Shown here one piece after another: positions 1 to 6,418 of a DNA stretch of 12,454 bases (its first letter is position 1; the number at the start of each line of letters is the position of its first letter). Source of the stretch: Dehalococcoidia bacterium. Lineage in GTDB: Bacteria > Chloroflexota > Dehalococcoidia > E44-bin15. The notes below the pieces were generated by a model, which was not told where the DNA came from, searched no databases, and saw only the letters and a list, made by a program, of their open reading frames with translations. Location: NCBI GenBank assembly GCA_004377275.1, contig SOIC01000059.1:1-12454 (forward strand), in the 5' to 3' direction. The position numbers and the translations under genes were made by a program.

Positions 1-859
1 GCACCTTCTCCGTGTTGACAACTATGGGGTATTTAAGAATCTCCACACCACCCGGGGACCGCGACTGGAGGTGTAGCTGCCAGGAAAGCCGTGTGAACCT
101 TGACAGCAGGCCTGCCGGGAGCGCAATAGACCGTTTGCCTACCGCCTTTATCATCTCGGTATAGCGCAGGCCTCCCTCGCCGGCAACATTGAATATCCCC
201 TTCTGCTTCTGCTTTAGCAGGACTGTGACCACCTCCACCAGGTCGTCCTCGTGGATGAACTGCCACAGCGGGTCGTGTCCGCTAGCTCGAATCATCACCG
301 GGGTAAACAGAACGGTCAGTCCCCCAGCGACAATGTGAGGGCCGGTTACCGCGACGGTGCGCACGATGGTTACACAGGTATCCGGGTGGTTTGCCATGAA
401 GTCCTGGAACATCAGATCGACCCTGGCCTTGTCGTTGGGGTAGAGGAAATCAGGGGTCGGCCGCAGCGGCGCGTCCTCGGTAATCGATTCGGGATTGTCG
501 GCATGTGCCCCATAAGTCGTGTGGCTGCTCATATAGAAGAGGTGACTCACCGAAGCCTGCCGGCAGGCTTCGAGGAAGTTCTGTGAGCCCTCGATATTGA
601 TGCTATGGGACCCGGTCTCATCGTGAACCGGCGTAACCTGAAAGGCTAGGTGCAAGGCAGTGTCGATCTGATTATCGGCGAAGATATCGGCGAAGGGCTC
701 CCGTACATCCTGCTGGTAAAACTTCAGCTTGGTAGAGGCAGCGCTGGGTGCCTTGATGTCGATGCCGACGATGCGCTCCACTTCGTCTTCCTGCTCCAGC
801 CTGTAGAGCAACCGACCACCGAGGTATCCCCCGATGCCGGTGATAGCGACATTTTTCAT
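1..859 (-). CDS. NAD-dependent epimerase/dehydratase (extended SDR), C-terminus cut off by window edge
   Basis: Reading the - strand from ATG at 859 gives 286 open codons to the window edge with no stop, so the 3' end lies outside. The protein begins MKNVAITGIGGYLGG, where T7-G8-x-x-G11-x-x-G14 is the Rossmann NAD(P)-binding signature of extended short-chain dehydrogenases. The catalytic pair is visible as Y140-x-x-x-K144 (YPNDK), after an active-site Ser/Thr strand around S111-T115 (SSHTTYG). Later family-like stretches are FIHEDDL (201-207) and FNVAGEG (223-229). The start is supported by AGGGGG (865-870 on the complement) six bases upstream; a nearby ATG at 876 is out of frame and hits a stop. 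Family members act on nucleotide sugars or related substrates in the cytoplasm; the substrate cannot be told here. It is transcribed away from the hydrogenase cluster, so a functional link is unlikely. It contains a 22-bp perfect palindrome at 551-572. Confidence 0.9.
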   Translation of the reverse strand, partial: MKNVAITGIGGYLGGRLLYRLEQEDEVERIVGIDIKAPSAASTKLKFYQQDVREPFADIFADNQIDTALHLAFQVTPVHDETGSHSINIEGSQNFLEACRQASVSHLFYMSSHTTYGAHADNPESITEDAPLRPTPDFLYPNDKARVDLMFQDFMANHPDTCVTIVRTVAVTGPHIVAGGLTVLFTPVMIRASGHDPLWQFIHEDDLVEVVTVLLKQKQKGIFNVAGEGGLRYTEMIKAVGKRSIALPAGLLSRFTRLSWQLHLQSRSPGGVEILKYPIVVNTEKV

Positions 860-887
860 GCGTTCCCCCTGCTCATCGGTTGGCCGT

Positions 888-916
888 AGTATGGCCCGCT
901 CTAAGTCCGCTGTCAA
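888..916 (-). promoter_or_regulatory. Probable sigma70-type promoter of the epimerase gene
   Basis: On the - strand TTGACA (911-916, perfect -35) is followed after 17 bases by CATACT (888-893, 4 of 6 matches to TATAAT). This would start RNA near 881, giving a leader of about 20 bases that contains the AGGGGG ribosome binding site and leads straight to the ATG at 859. Position and spacing fit well; the -10 is imperfect. Confidence 0.55.
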
Positions 917-964
917 GCCCCTCTCAATCAATAGAGTTCCATATATTCATATCACTACTTAAGA

Positions 965-1023
965 AAAAGCTACAGCTTTTAATTGACCACGACAGCCACT
1001 TGAAAAGGCTGTTAAGGCCTTAA
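965..1023. other. Two short dyads between divergent genes
   Basis: AAAAGC (965-970) and GCTTTT (975-980) form a hairpin with loop TACA, and TTAAGGCCTTAA (1012-1023) is a perfect 12-bp palindrome. They follow no gene on either strand, so a terminator role is not supported. They may be regulator binding sites or remnants of repeats. The stretch from about 917 to 1080 holds no convincing gene. Confidence 0.3.
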
Positions 1024-1083
1024 TGAATCCCACAGTAGGCAGGTAAGATGATCTCGTTCAGATAGGTAGGAGTCATAAAGGGG

Positions 1084-1203
1084 AGTCCCCCAGACCCCGA
1101 GGCCGCGAGGTCGGCCGACACTTCGGCCTAGATCGGGGGAGACTTCGGCCTATATCGTCCGATAAGTCGGACTCTCGCAAAGCGGAGGGGGCGGTGGTCT
1201 CTG
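1084..1203. repeat. GC-rich structured repeat-like element, unknown
   Basis: A 16-base segment beginning ACTTCGGCCT occurs at 1120-1135 and again at 1142-1157 with one mismatch, 22 bases apart. The surroundings are dense in dyads: GTCGGCCGAC (1110-1119), GTCCGA/TCGGAC with loop TAAG (1157-1172), and longer-range complementarity of TCCCCC (1086-1091) with GGGGGA (1135-1140) and of AGACC (1092-1096) with GGTCT (1196-1200). No reading frame looks real. This resembles a decayed non-autonomous repeat or structured spacer; I do not recognise a named family. Confidence 0.4.
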
Positions 1204-1207
1204 TTTA

Positions 1208-1265
1208 TGGGTAGGTTGGAGCATCCGCTCCAACAACGCCTAGAGCCGATGCTCTAGGCTACCCA
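1208..1265. repeat. REP/BIME-like pair of inverted hairpins in a three-way-junction fold
   Basis: Two perfect hairpins lie side by side: GTTGGAGC (1215-1222) / GCTCCAAC (1227-1234) with loop ATCC, and GCCTAGAGC (1238-1246) / GCTCTAGGC (1251-1259) with loop CGAT. An outer stem TGGGTA (1208-1213) / TACCCA (1260-1265) closes both. The second hairpin, read on the - strand, has core GAGCATCGGCTC, one base different from GAGCATCCGCTC in the first, so the two are inverted copies of one unit. This is the layout of a bacterial interspersed mosaic element (paired REP sequences). No transposase is nearby in the window. Confidence 0.6.
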
Positions 1266-1304
1266 ATGTTAAATACATGCCAGGGTGGGTGGGTGGAAAA
1301 AACC

Positions 1305-1340
1305 GGGATTGCTTTGTCACCAGGGCTGCTCGCAATGACG
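1305..1340. repeat. Scattered-repeat-like sequence (GGATTGC ... GCAATGAC type)
   Basis: The segment starts GGGATTGCTTTGTCACC and ends GCTCGCAATGAC, with ATTGC (1308-1312) and GCAAT (1332-1336) able to pair. It looks like the intergenic repeats that begin GGATTGCTTCG and end CTCGCAATGAC and occur in many copies in diverse bacterial genomes. Recognition is from memory of the pattern; copy number in this genome cannot be seen from one window. Confidence 0.45.
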
Positions 1341-1395
1341 GGGAAAATCAGGTGAACGGTGACGCCTCACCAATGTACTGGACGAGTACATAAGA

Positions 1396-1425
1396 TTGAC
1401 GATTTCCTATGGAAAATGCTAGAAT
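1396..1425 (+). promoter_or_regulatory. Probable distal promoter of the hydrogenase operon, with dyad in the spacer
   Basis: TTGACG (1396-1401, 5 of 6) and TAGAAT (1420-1425, 5 of 6) are 18 bases apart, with an extended -10 TG at 1417-1418. RNA would start near 1432, about 310 bases before the first hydrogenase codon. The spacer contains a 13-bp interrupted palindrome TTTCC-TAT-GGAAA (1403-1415), well placed for a repressor operator. Just upstream, TGTACT/AGTACA (1374-1379 and 1385-1390) forms another perfect dyad. No regulator gene is in the window to assign them to. Confidence 0.55.
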
Positions 1426-1461
1426 GTGAAAGAATTAACAAACTTCTACACTAGTTAGATA

Positions 1462-1685
1462 GGCATACTTAGTATAAAGGAATTCTGCCCCAAAAAGGTG
1501 TTGCCCTATCAGCCAAAAGGCCATGAGTGGGCAAGCTAGCCGCTGAGTAATAATGATTGAGTGAGGCGCTAACGATCAAATACGAAGTATACCGAACAAG
1601 CGTTGCCTGTAGTTTGTCACCTGGCAACAGGGAATTAGTAGTGGAACCGCCACTTCGGGAACTGTACTCGGGTGTCGGTTTTTTT
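1462..1685 (+). promoter_or_regulatory. Structured RNA leader with terminator; T-box-like candidate
   Basis: This stretch can fold as an ordered leader RNA. A long-range helix joins GGCATACTT (1462-1470) to AAGTATACC (1585-1593), 8 of 9 pairs, and its 5' strand runs directly into AGTA (1471-1474), as in T-box Stem I. Inside are TTGCCC/GGGCAA (1501-1506 and 1529-1534) and a weaker hairpin near 1537-1573. A Stem III-like hairpin follows, GTTGCC (1602-1607) / GGCAAC (1623-1628). TGGAACCGC (1642-1650) then matches the T-box core TGGNACCGC and overlaps the 5' arm of the terminator. Against a classic T-box: Stem I is not one long hairpin, the specifier is ambiguous (TAC at 1581 or ACG at 1582), and the downstream genes are not amino-acid related. 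It may be another leader class or a separate short RNA. Confidence 0.35.
1645..1685 (+). terminator. Intrinsic terminator/attenuator upstream of the hydrogenase genes
   Basis: AACCGCCAC (1645-1653) pairs with GTGTCGGTT (1672-1680), 8 of 9 pairs around an 18-base loop, and the 3' arm runs into seven T residues (1679-1685). A competing hairpin AGTGG/CCACT (1640-1644 and 1650-1654, loop AACCG) uses part of the same arm, so two exclusive folds are possible. It lies 60 bases before the hydrogenase start and after no evident gene, which suggests attenuation of the upstream transcript. Confidence 0.6.
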
Positions 1686-1718
1686 ATTACTTCTGTAACT
1701 AAAATCTTTCCTTCGTCA

Positions 1719-1727
1719 TGCTATAAT
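1719..1727 (+). promoter_or_regulatory. Proximal extended -10 promoter
   Basis: TGCTATAAT is a perfect extended -10 element (TGN + TATAAT). No good -35 lies 17 bases upstream. RNA would start near 1734, leaving only a very short leader that begins at the ribosome binding site. Because it sits after the terminator, it could give transcription independent of the leader. In RNA from the upstream promoter, TTCGT (1712-1716) / ACGAA (1729-1733) could form a hairpin right beside the AGGGGG ribosome binding site. Confidence 0.5.
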
Positions 1728-1744
1728 AACGAAAGGGGGTAAAA

Positions 1745-2722
1745 ATGGCTAAACCAAAGGTGGCTTTTTACTGGTGCGCTTCGTGTGGGGGGTGCGAAGA
1801 GGCATTAGTTGACCTCAATGAGGATTTACTCAAGGTGGCGGATGCTGTAGACATCGTTTTATGGCCTGTGGCGCTGGATTTCAAACGGAAGGATGTTGAG
1901 GCGTTAAGCGATGGCGAGATAGCGGTGAGCTTTATAAACGGAGCGGTGAGGCTGGAAGAGCAGGAGGAGATGGTAAAGCTGCTGAGGCAAAAATCTGGGC
2001 TTGTCGTTGCCTTTGGCGCCTGCGCCCATCTCGGCGGGATCCCGGGGTTGGCCAACTTCTGGAACCGGGAGACGATATTTCAAAGGCAATATATAGAAGT
2101 CCCAACCATGGAAAATCCCGATGGCGTCACACCTAAGTTGAAGACCACGGTTGACGGCTTTGAGCTTACCCTGCCTGAGTTTTACGACACGGTGAAGACG
2201 CTTGACCAAACTATCCCGGTAGATTATTACCTCCCCGGCTGTCCCCCGCCACCGGATCTGATATTGAACGCAGTAAACGCCATCCTCGAAGGAAAACTCC
2301 CCGAGAAGGGGGCGGTGCTTGCACCGAATAAAGCCCTGTGCGATAGCTGTCCGCGGAAGGACTCAAAGCCGGAGAAACTTTCGATCAAGGAGATAAAGCG
2401 GCCGTGGCAGATCAAGATCGACCCGGAGAAATGTTTCCTTGACCAGGGATTGATCTGCATGGGGCCGGCCACCCGCTCCGGGTGCGGTGAAACATGCATC
2501 ACGGCTAACATGCCATGCCGGGGGTGCTTCGGCCCGGTGGATGGCGTTATCGACCAGGGGGCAAAAGGGCTTTCCATGATCGCCTCTATTTTAGGGATTG
2601 AGGAGGAGGAAAAGATGACGGAAGAAGATGTCACCAGGTTGATCGAGGGGATTGCCGACCCGGCGGGAACATTCTACAGGTTTAGCCTGCCCGCTTCACT
2701 TCTGGGAAGAAAGAGAATGTAA
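1745..2722 (+). CDS. mvhG: [NiFe] hydrogenase small subunit, MvhG-like (group 3)
   Basis: This 325-residue protein is the electron-transfer subunit of a cytoplasmic [NiFe] hydrogenase; it carries the Fe-S relay from the NiFe site in the large subunit. Proximal-cluster ligands are visible as C11/C14/C17 (CASCGGCEE), C93 (GACAHLGG) and C166 (LPGCPPPP). A Cys-rich C-terminal half (C199, C202, C230, C238, C247, C251, C258, C261) gives the extra clusters typical of F420-reducing/non-reducing type small subunits; NMPCRGCFGP (256-264) is characteristic. There is no Tat signal peptide, so it acts in the cytoplasm. ATG 1745 has AGGGGG (1734-1739) five bases upstream. The gene is first in the operon and is followed after 21 bases by the large subunit. 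In methanogens MvhG works with MvhA, MvhD and HdrABC; here the downstream partners differ. Group 3c is my best placement; the symbol is by similarity. Confidence 0.93.
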   Translation: MAKPKVAFYWCASCGGCEEALVDLNEDLLKVADAVDIVLWPVALDFKRKDVEALSDGEIAVSFINGAVRLEEQEEMVKLLRQKSGLVVAFGACAHLGGIPGLANFWNRETIFQRQYIEVPTMENPDGVTPKLKTTVDGFELTLPEFYDTVKTLDQTIPVDYYLPGCPPPPDLILNAVNAILEGKLPEKGAVLAPNKALCDSCPRKDSKPEKLSIKEIKRPWQIKIDPEKCFLDQGLICMGPATRSGCGETCITANMPCRGCFGPVDGVIDQGAKGLSMIASILGIEEEEKMTEEDVTRLIEGIADPAGTFYRFSLPASLLGRKRM

Positions 2723-2743
2723 GGCAGAGGAGTTGTAGATAGC

Positions 2744-4204
2744 ATGAAAAAGATAACCATAGACCCGATAACCCGGCTTGAGGGCCACGGAAAAATCGAG
2801 ATATTTCTCGATGGGGATGGCGAGGTGGAAAGGGCATATCTGCAGATCCCGGAACTGCGTGGCTTCGAGAAGTTCTGTGAGGGAAGGCCCGCCGAGGAGG
2901 TACCCCGTATAACCACCATGATTTGCGGGGTGTGTCCCACCGCCCACCACATGGCGGGCACTAAAGCCCTTGACGACCTGTTCAAAGTGGAGCCAACGTC
3001 AGCGGCGAAGAAGATAAGGGAGCTGATGTATAACGCCTTCCAAGCGGAAGACCACATACTGCACTTCTTCTTCCTCGGCGGCCCCGACTTCGTCGTTGGC
3101 CCCACCGCGCCTGCGGGGGAAAGGAATATCCTGGGTGTCATTGCCAAGGTTGGGATGGAAGCCGGTGGCAAGGTCATCGAGATGAGAAAGAGGATGCGCA
3201 ACGTTCTGCGTATAATCGGTGGAAAGCCTGTTTCCCCTACCTGCGGCCTGCCCGGTGGCGTATCAAAGGGAATCAATGAGGATGAAAAGAAAACCCTCAT
3301 TGAAGCCGGGGACTACGGCGTTGAGTTCTGCCAATTCGCACTTAAACTTTTCGACGATATCGTGCTTGGAAATAAAGAATATGTTGACCTGGTCACCGGG
3401 GATGTCTACAAGCACCGAACATATTATATGGGGATGGTGGATGCGAATAACAAGGTGAACTTCTACGATGGCGATATCCGGGTGGTGGACCCCAACGGAA
3501 AAGAGTTCGCCAAGTTTAAACCACAGGAATACCTTAATCACATCAGGGAGCATGCCGAGCCCTGGACCTACGTGAGATTCTCCTTCCTCAAGAATGTCGG
3601 CTGGAAGGGATTCGTGGACGGGGAGGACAGCGGTGTCTTTCGAGTGGCCCCACTCGCCCGCCTCAATGTCGCCGACGGCATGGCCACGCCGCTGGCTCAG
3701 GAAGCCTATGAAAAGATGTTTTCCACTTTAGGCGGCAAGCCGGTGCATAATACCCTTGCGTTCCACTGGGCCCGGCTTGTGGAGGCGCTCTATGCCGCTG
3801 AACGGGTGCAGCAACTGGCAAACGACCCCGAGATAACCTCTCCCGACATCGTAAACCTGCCCACGGAGACCCCCAAAGAGGGAGTGGGTGTAGTGGAGGC
3901 GCCGCGAGGAACCCTAATCCACCACTATGAAACCGATGACAAGGGGATCATTACCAAATGCAACCTGATCGTAGCCACGCAGAATAACTCGGCGGCGATT
4001 AACATGTCGGTGGAGAAAGCAGCAAAATCGCTGATCCACAAGGGCGAGGTGCCCGAGGGGATCCTCAACATGGTCGAGATGGGCTTCCGCGCCTATGACC
4101 CCTGTCACGCCTGCGCCACCCATTCACTGCCGGGAAGAATGCCCCTTGAGTTGAACGTATACGACTGCGACAGGAATTTGGTAAGGACATTGCGCCGCGA
4201 TTAA
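2744..4204 (+). CDS. mvhA: [NiFe] hydrogenase large subunit, MvhA-like (group 3)
   Basis: Catalytic subunit (486 residues) that splits or forms H2 at a NiFe(CN)2CO centre. The N-terminal nickel motif is C61-G-V-C64 (MICGVCPTAHH, with H68), following RLEGHGK (11-17). The C-terminal motif is D452-P-C454-x-x-C457-x-x-H460 (DPCHACATH). The four cysteines that hold the Ni are therefore intact. After H460 a 26-residue tail remains, which is what a maturation endopeptidase removes; the matching protease gene lies at 8997-9446. Length is close to MvhA proteins. A GAGGAG stretch (2726-2731) lies 12 bases before the ATG, slightly far. Only five bases separate its stop from EtfB, so the hydrogenase and ETF genes are almost certainly one transcript. 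Direction of the reaction in vivo cannot be read from sequence. Confidence 0.95.
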   Translation: MKKITIDPITRLEGHGKIEIFLDGDGEVERAYLQIPELRGFEKFCEGRPAEEVPRITTMICGVCPTAHHMAGTKALDDLFKVEPTSAAKKIRELMYNAFQAEDHILHFFFLGGPDFVVGPTAPAGERNILGVIAKVGMEAGGKVIEMRKRMRNVLRIIGGKPVSPTCGLPGGVSKGINEDEKKTLIEAGDYGVEFCQFALKLFDDIVLGNKEYVDLVTGDVYKHRTYYMGMVDANNKVNFYDGDIRVVDPNGKEFAKFKPQEYLNHIREHAEPWTYVRFSFLKNVGWKGFVDGEDSGVFRVAPLARLNVADGMATPLAQEAYEKMFSTLGGKPVHNTLAFHWARLVEALYAAERVQQLANDPEITSPDIVNLPTETPKEGVGVVEAPRGTLIHHYETDDKGIITKCNLIVATQNNSAAINMSVEKAAKSLIHKGEVPEGILNMVEMGFRAYDPCHACATHSLPGRMPLELNVYDCDRNLVRTLRRD

Positions 4205-4209
4205 TCCAA

Positions 4210-5031
4210 ATGTTAGTGATCACGTGCATCAAGCAGGTACCAGATACCACTCAGGTTAAGACTGACCCGGTTACCGGCACACTGATTAGAGAGGGTGTGC
4301 CATTTATTGTAAATCCATTTGATACCCCAGCACTGGAAGAAAGCCTCAGGCTCAAAGATAAATATGGTTTTCGCGTGGCCGTGATCTCTATGGGGCCTCC
4401 CAATACTGAGGTTAGCTTGAAAAAGGCGCTGGCCCTGGGAGCGGACGAGGCGGTACTTCTGAGCGACCGTGCTTTTGGCGGAGCTGATACCCTGGCTACC
4501 AGTAAGGTTTTGGCCGAGGCCATAGGGAGGCTTTCCCAAAAAGAAGAAGTGGCAGTAGTGATATGCGGTAGGCAGAGTATCGATGGAGACACGGCTCAGG
4601 TGGGACCTGGCATTGCTACCCGTCTGGGATACTCACAGCTGACACTGGTCGACCAAATCCAAAATCTGGATCTTTCGGCTAAAAAGGTGAGGGTCAGACG
4701 CAAGCTGGAAGGACGGCACGAGATAGTGGAGGCACCATTGCCCGCCCTGATTACAGTGGTGCGAGAGATTAACCAACCCCGATATCCTACAGTGCCCATG
4801 CGGCTGATGGCCGAGGATGCTGAGGTGATATTGTGGGACAACAAGGTGATGGACCTAGCCAAGGAAAGCATCGGACTCAAGGGTTCTGCTACCCAGGTGC
4901 GCAAGATCTTTTCACCGGAAAGGGCTAAGGGCGAGATATTGGGTGATGGGCTCAATGCGCCCGAGGATGCAGCCAAGCTATTAATAGACAACCTGGTCGA
5001 GAAAGACATCCTTTCCTTGGAACAGACGTGA
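4210..5031 (+). CDS. etfB: Electron transfer flavoprotein beta subunit (EtfB/FixA-like)
   Basis: EtfB (273 residues) binds AMP or, in electron-bifurcating ETFs, a second FAD. It starts MLVITCIKQVPDT, with the family motifs VNPFD (34-38), GADEAVLLSD (77-86) and GRQSIDGDTAQVGP (120-133). The ETF beta signature PLPALITVVREINQPRYP is at 176-193. The NPFD and DGDTAQVGP segments resemble those of FixA/CarD-type ETFs, which include bifurcating members; this is suggestive, not proof. No clear ribosome binding site precedes the ATG, which lies five bases after the hydrogenase large-subunit stop, so translation is probably coupled. It is followed directly by the ferredoxin-fused alpha subunit. A hydrogenase immediately upstream of etf is an unusual context and suggests that H2-derived electrons pass through this flavoprotein. 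Confidence 0.95.
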   Translation: MLVITCIKQVPDTTQVKTDPVTGTLIREGVPFIVNPFDTPALEESLRLKDKYGFRVAVISMGPPNTEVSLKKALALGADEAVLLSDRAFGGADTLATSKVLAEAIGRLSQKEEVAVVICGRQSIDGDTAQVGPGIATRLGYSQLTLVDQIQNLDLSAKKVRVRRKLEGRHEIVEAPLPALITVVREINQPRYPTVPMRLMAEDAEVILWDNKVMDLAKESIGLKGSATQVRKIFSPERAKGEILGDGLNAPEDAAKLLIDNLVEKDILSLEQT

Positions 5032-5039
5032 GGCTAAAT

Positions 5040-6395
5040 ATGGAAGAAAGGGAGCAGAAAAAGAAAATAAAGAAGCCTCGAGGTGTAGCCCGGCTCATTC
5101 CTGGCAAGTGTATCGCCTGTGGTGCTCTCTGCCAGGAGTCCTGCCCCAAAGATGCGATAGAGATGAATGACCAGGGCGAGCCCATCATCATCGTGGAGAA
5201 TTGTATCGGCTGCGCCAAGTGCGTCAAGGTCTGCCCTACCGAAGCTCTCGAGATGTACTTGACCCCGGAGGAGCAGCGGCTCCTCGATGAACTGGCAAAA
5301 CAGGCCGGTGCCAAAGCCGTGGCCGAAGTCGAAGAAGTGGTAGAGGAGGAAGCCGGGGTAGCGGCCAGGCTGAAAGAGTATAAAGGTGTATGGGTCTTTG
5401 TAGAGCAGACCGATGGCAAGCCGGCCACAGTCTCCTGGGAATTATTGGGTGTAGGTGCCGACCTGTCTAAAACCCTGGGTGTCGACCTGTGCACCGTGGT
5501 TATCGGCGACAAGATGGAGGATCTATGTCAGGAGTCATTCGCCTACGGAGCCTCCAAGGCCTATCTGATGGATGACCCACTATTCCATCACTATCGTACG
5601 GAGCCTTACTACAGGGCCATCTGCCAGCTGGTGGACAAATACAAGCCGGAGATTATGCTGCTGGGCGCCACCGGCTTAGGAAGGGATCTGGCCGGCGCGG
5701 TGGCTACAGAACTCAAAACCGGATTGACCGCAGATTGCACTGGACTGACTATTGATGACAAAAGATATCTGTTGCAGACCCGTCCTGCCTTCGGCGGCAA
5801 TATCATGGCTACCATTCTGACCGAGCGCACTAGGCCGCAGATGGCCACAGTTCGGCCGCACGTGATGCCCATGCCAGAGAAGGACACTTCACGCAAGGGC
5901 GAGATCATCAGCGAGTCCCTAGCGATCAAGGAAGAGGATATAGCTGTCAAAGTGCTGGAGGTAATCGACGACCGCAAACACGGGGCGGAAGCTGTAGACG
6001 TAGCAGCAGCAGATGTAATCGTCTCCGGCGGACGAGGCATGCACGCCAAAGAGAATTTCAGCATGTTGGAGAGACTGGCTGATGAATTGGGTGGGGTGGT
6101 AGGTTCTTCACGCGGTGCCGTAGAGGCCGGCTGGATGCCGGTGGAACGTCAAGTCGGTCAAACTGGCAAGACGGTCAGACCCAAGATCTATATTGCCTGT
6201 GGCATCAGCGGCGCCATTCAGCACCTGGTCGGCATGCAGGATTCGGATGTGATCATCGCCATCAATCGCGACAAGCAAGCGCCCATCTTTGAGGTGGCTA
6301 CCTATGGGATTGTGGGCGATGTCTTACAGGTAGTGCCGGCCATCACCAATCGTATTAAAGAATTACGCGCCCAAAAATCTGTTAGTACAATGTAA
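5040..6395 (+). CDS. etfA: Electron transfer flavoprotein alpha subunit with N-terminal 2x[4Fe-4S] ferredoxin domain
   Basis: From ATG 5040 the protein has 451 residues. An N-terminal ferredoxin domain carries C24-x2-C27-x3-C31-x3-C35-P and C55-x2-C58-x2-C61-x3-C65-P; the first motif has three residues between its second and third cysteines instead of the usual two. An acidic linker rich in Glu (about 93-106) joins it to the ETF alpha domain. The C-terminal FAD domain is textbook: SGGRGM, GSSRGAVEAGW, RQVGQTGKTVRPKIY, CGISGAIQHL and AINRDKQAPIF. Ferredoxin-fused EtfA occurs in anaerobic ETFs linked to ferredoxin. I chose ATG 5040 because GAGG (5030-5033) sits six bases upstream; GTG 5028, overlapping the etfB stop as GTGA, is an alternative adding four residues. 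With EtfB it forms the flavin hub of this operon. Confidence 0.95.
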   Translation: MEEREQKKKIKKPRGVARLIPGKCIACGALCQESCPKDAIEMNDQGEPIIIVENCIGCAKCVKVCPTEALEMYLTPEEQRLLDELAKQAGAKAVAEVEEVVEEEAGVAARLKEYKGVWVFVEQTDGKPATVSWELLGVGADLSKTLGVDLCTVVIGDKMEDLCQESFAYGASKAYLMDDPLFHHYRTEPYYRAICQLVDKYKPEIMLLGATGLGRDLAGAVATELKTGLTADCTGLTIDDKRYLLQTRPAFGGNIMATILTERTRPQMATVRPHVMPMPEKDTSRKGEIISESLAIKEEDIAVKVLEVIDDRKHGAEAVDVAAADVIVSGGRGMHAKENFSMLERLADELGGVVGSSRGAVEAGWMPVERQVGQTGKTVRPKIYIACGISGAIQHLVGMQDSDVIIAINRDKQAPIFEVATYGIVGDVLQVVPAITNRIKELRAQKSVSTM

Positions 6396-6418
6396 AGGAG
6401 CACTGACAGGAGTAATCG

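Noticed and set aside
33..889. Open frames at 33-266 (-), 251-586 (+) and 650-889 (+).
   Set aside because: They are out-of-frame shadows of the epimerase gene, which has a full Rossmann and YxxxK signature on the - strand.
1626..1666. Cobalamin-riboswitch-like words AACAGGGAA (1626-1634) and AACTGTA (1660-1666).
   Set aside because: The CCC that should pair with the GGG is missing, and only about 20 bases follow before the terminator arm ends, leaving no room for the later helices or the B12 box.
1557..1742. 61-codon + strand open frame before the hydrogenase genes.
   Set aside because: TTG start, no ribosome binding site, it runs through the terminator and the -10 element, and the product looks like nothing protein-like.
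2227..2634. Long - strand open frames opposite the hydrogenase, ETF and EMO genes (for example 2227-2634, 4952-5512, 7234-7887).
   Set aside because: They lie opposite clearly conserved proteins, lack ribosome binding sites and have Ser/Pro-rich shadow composition.
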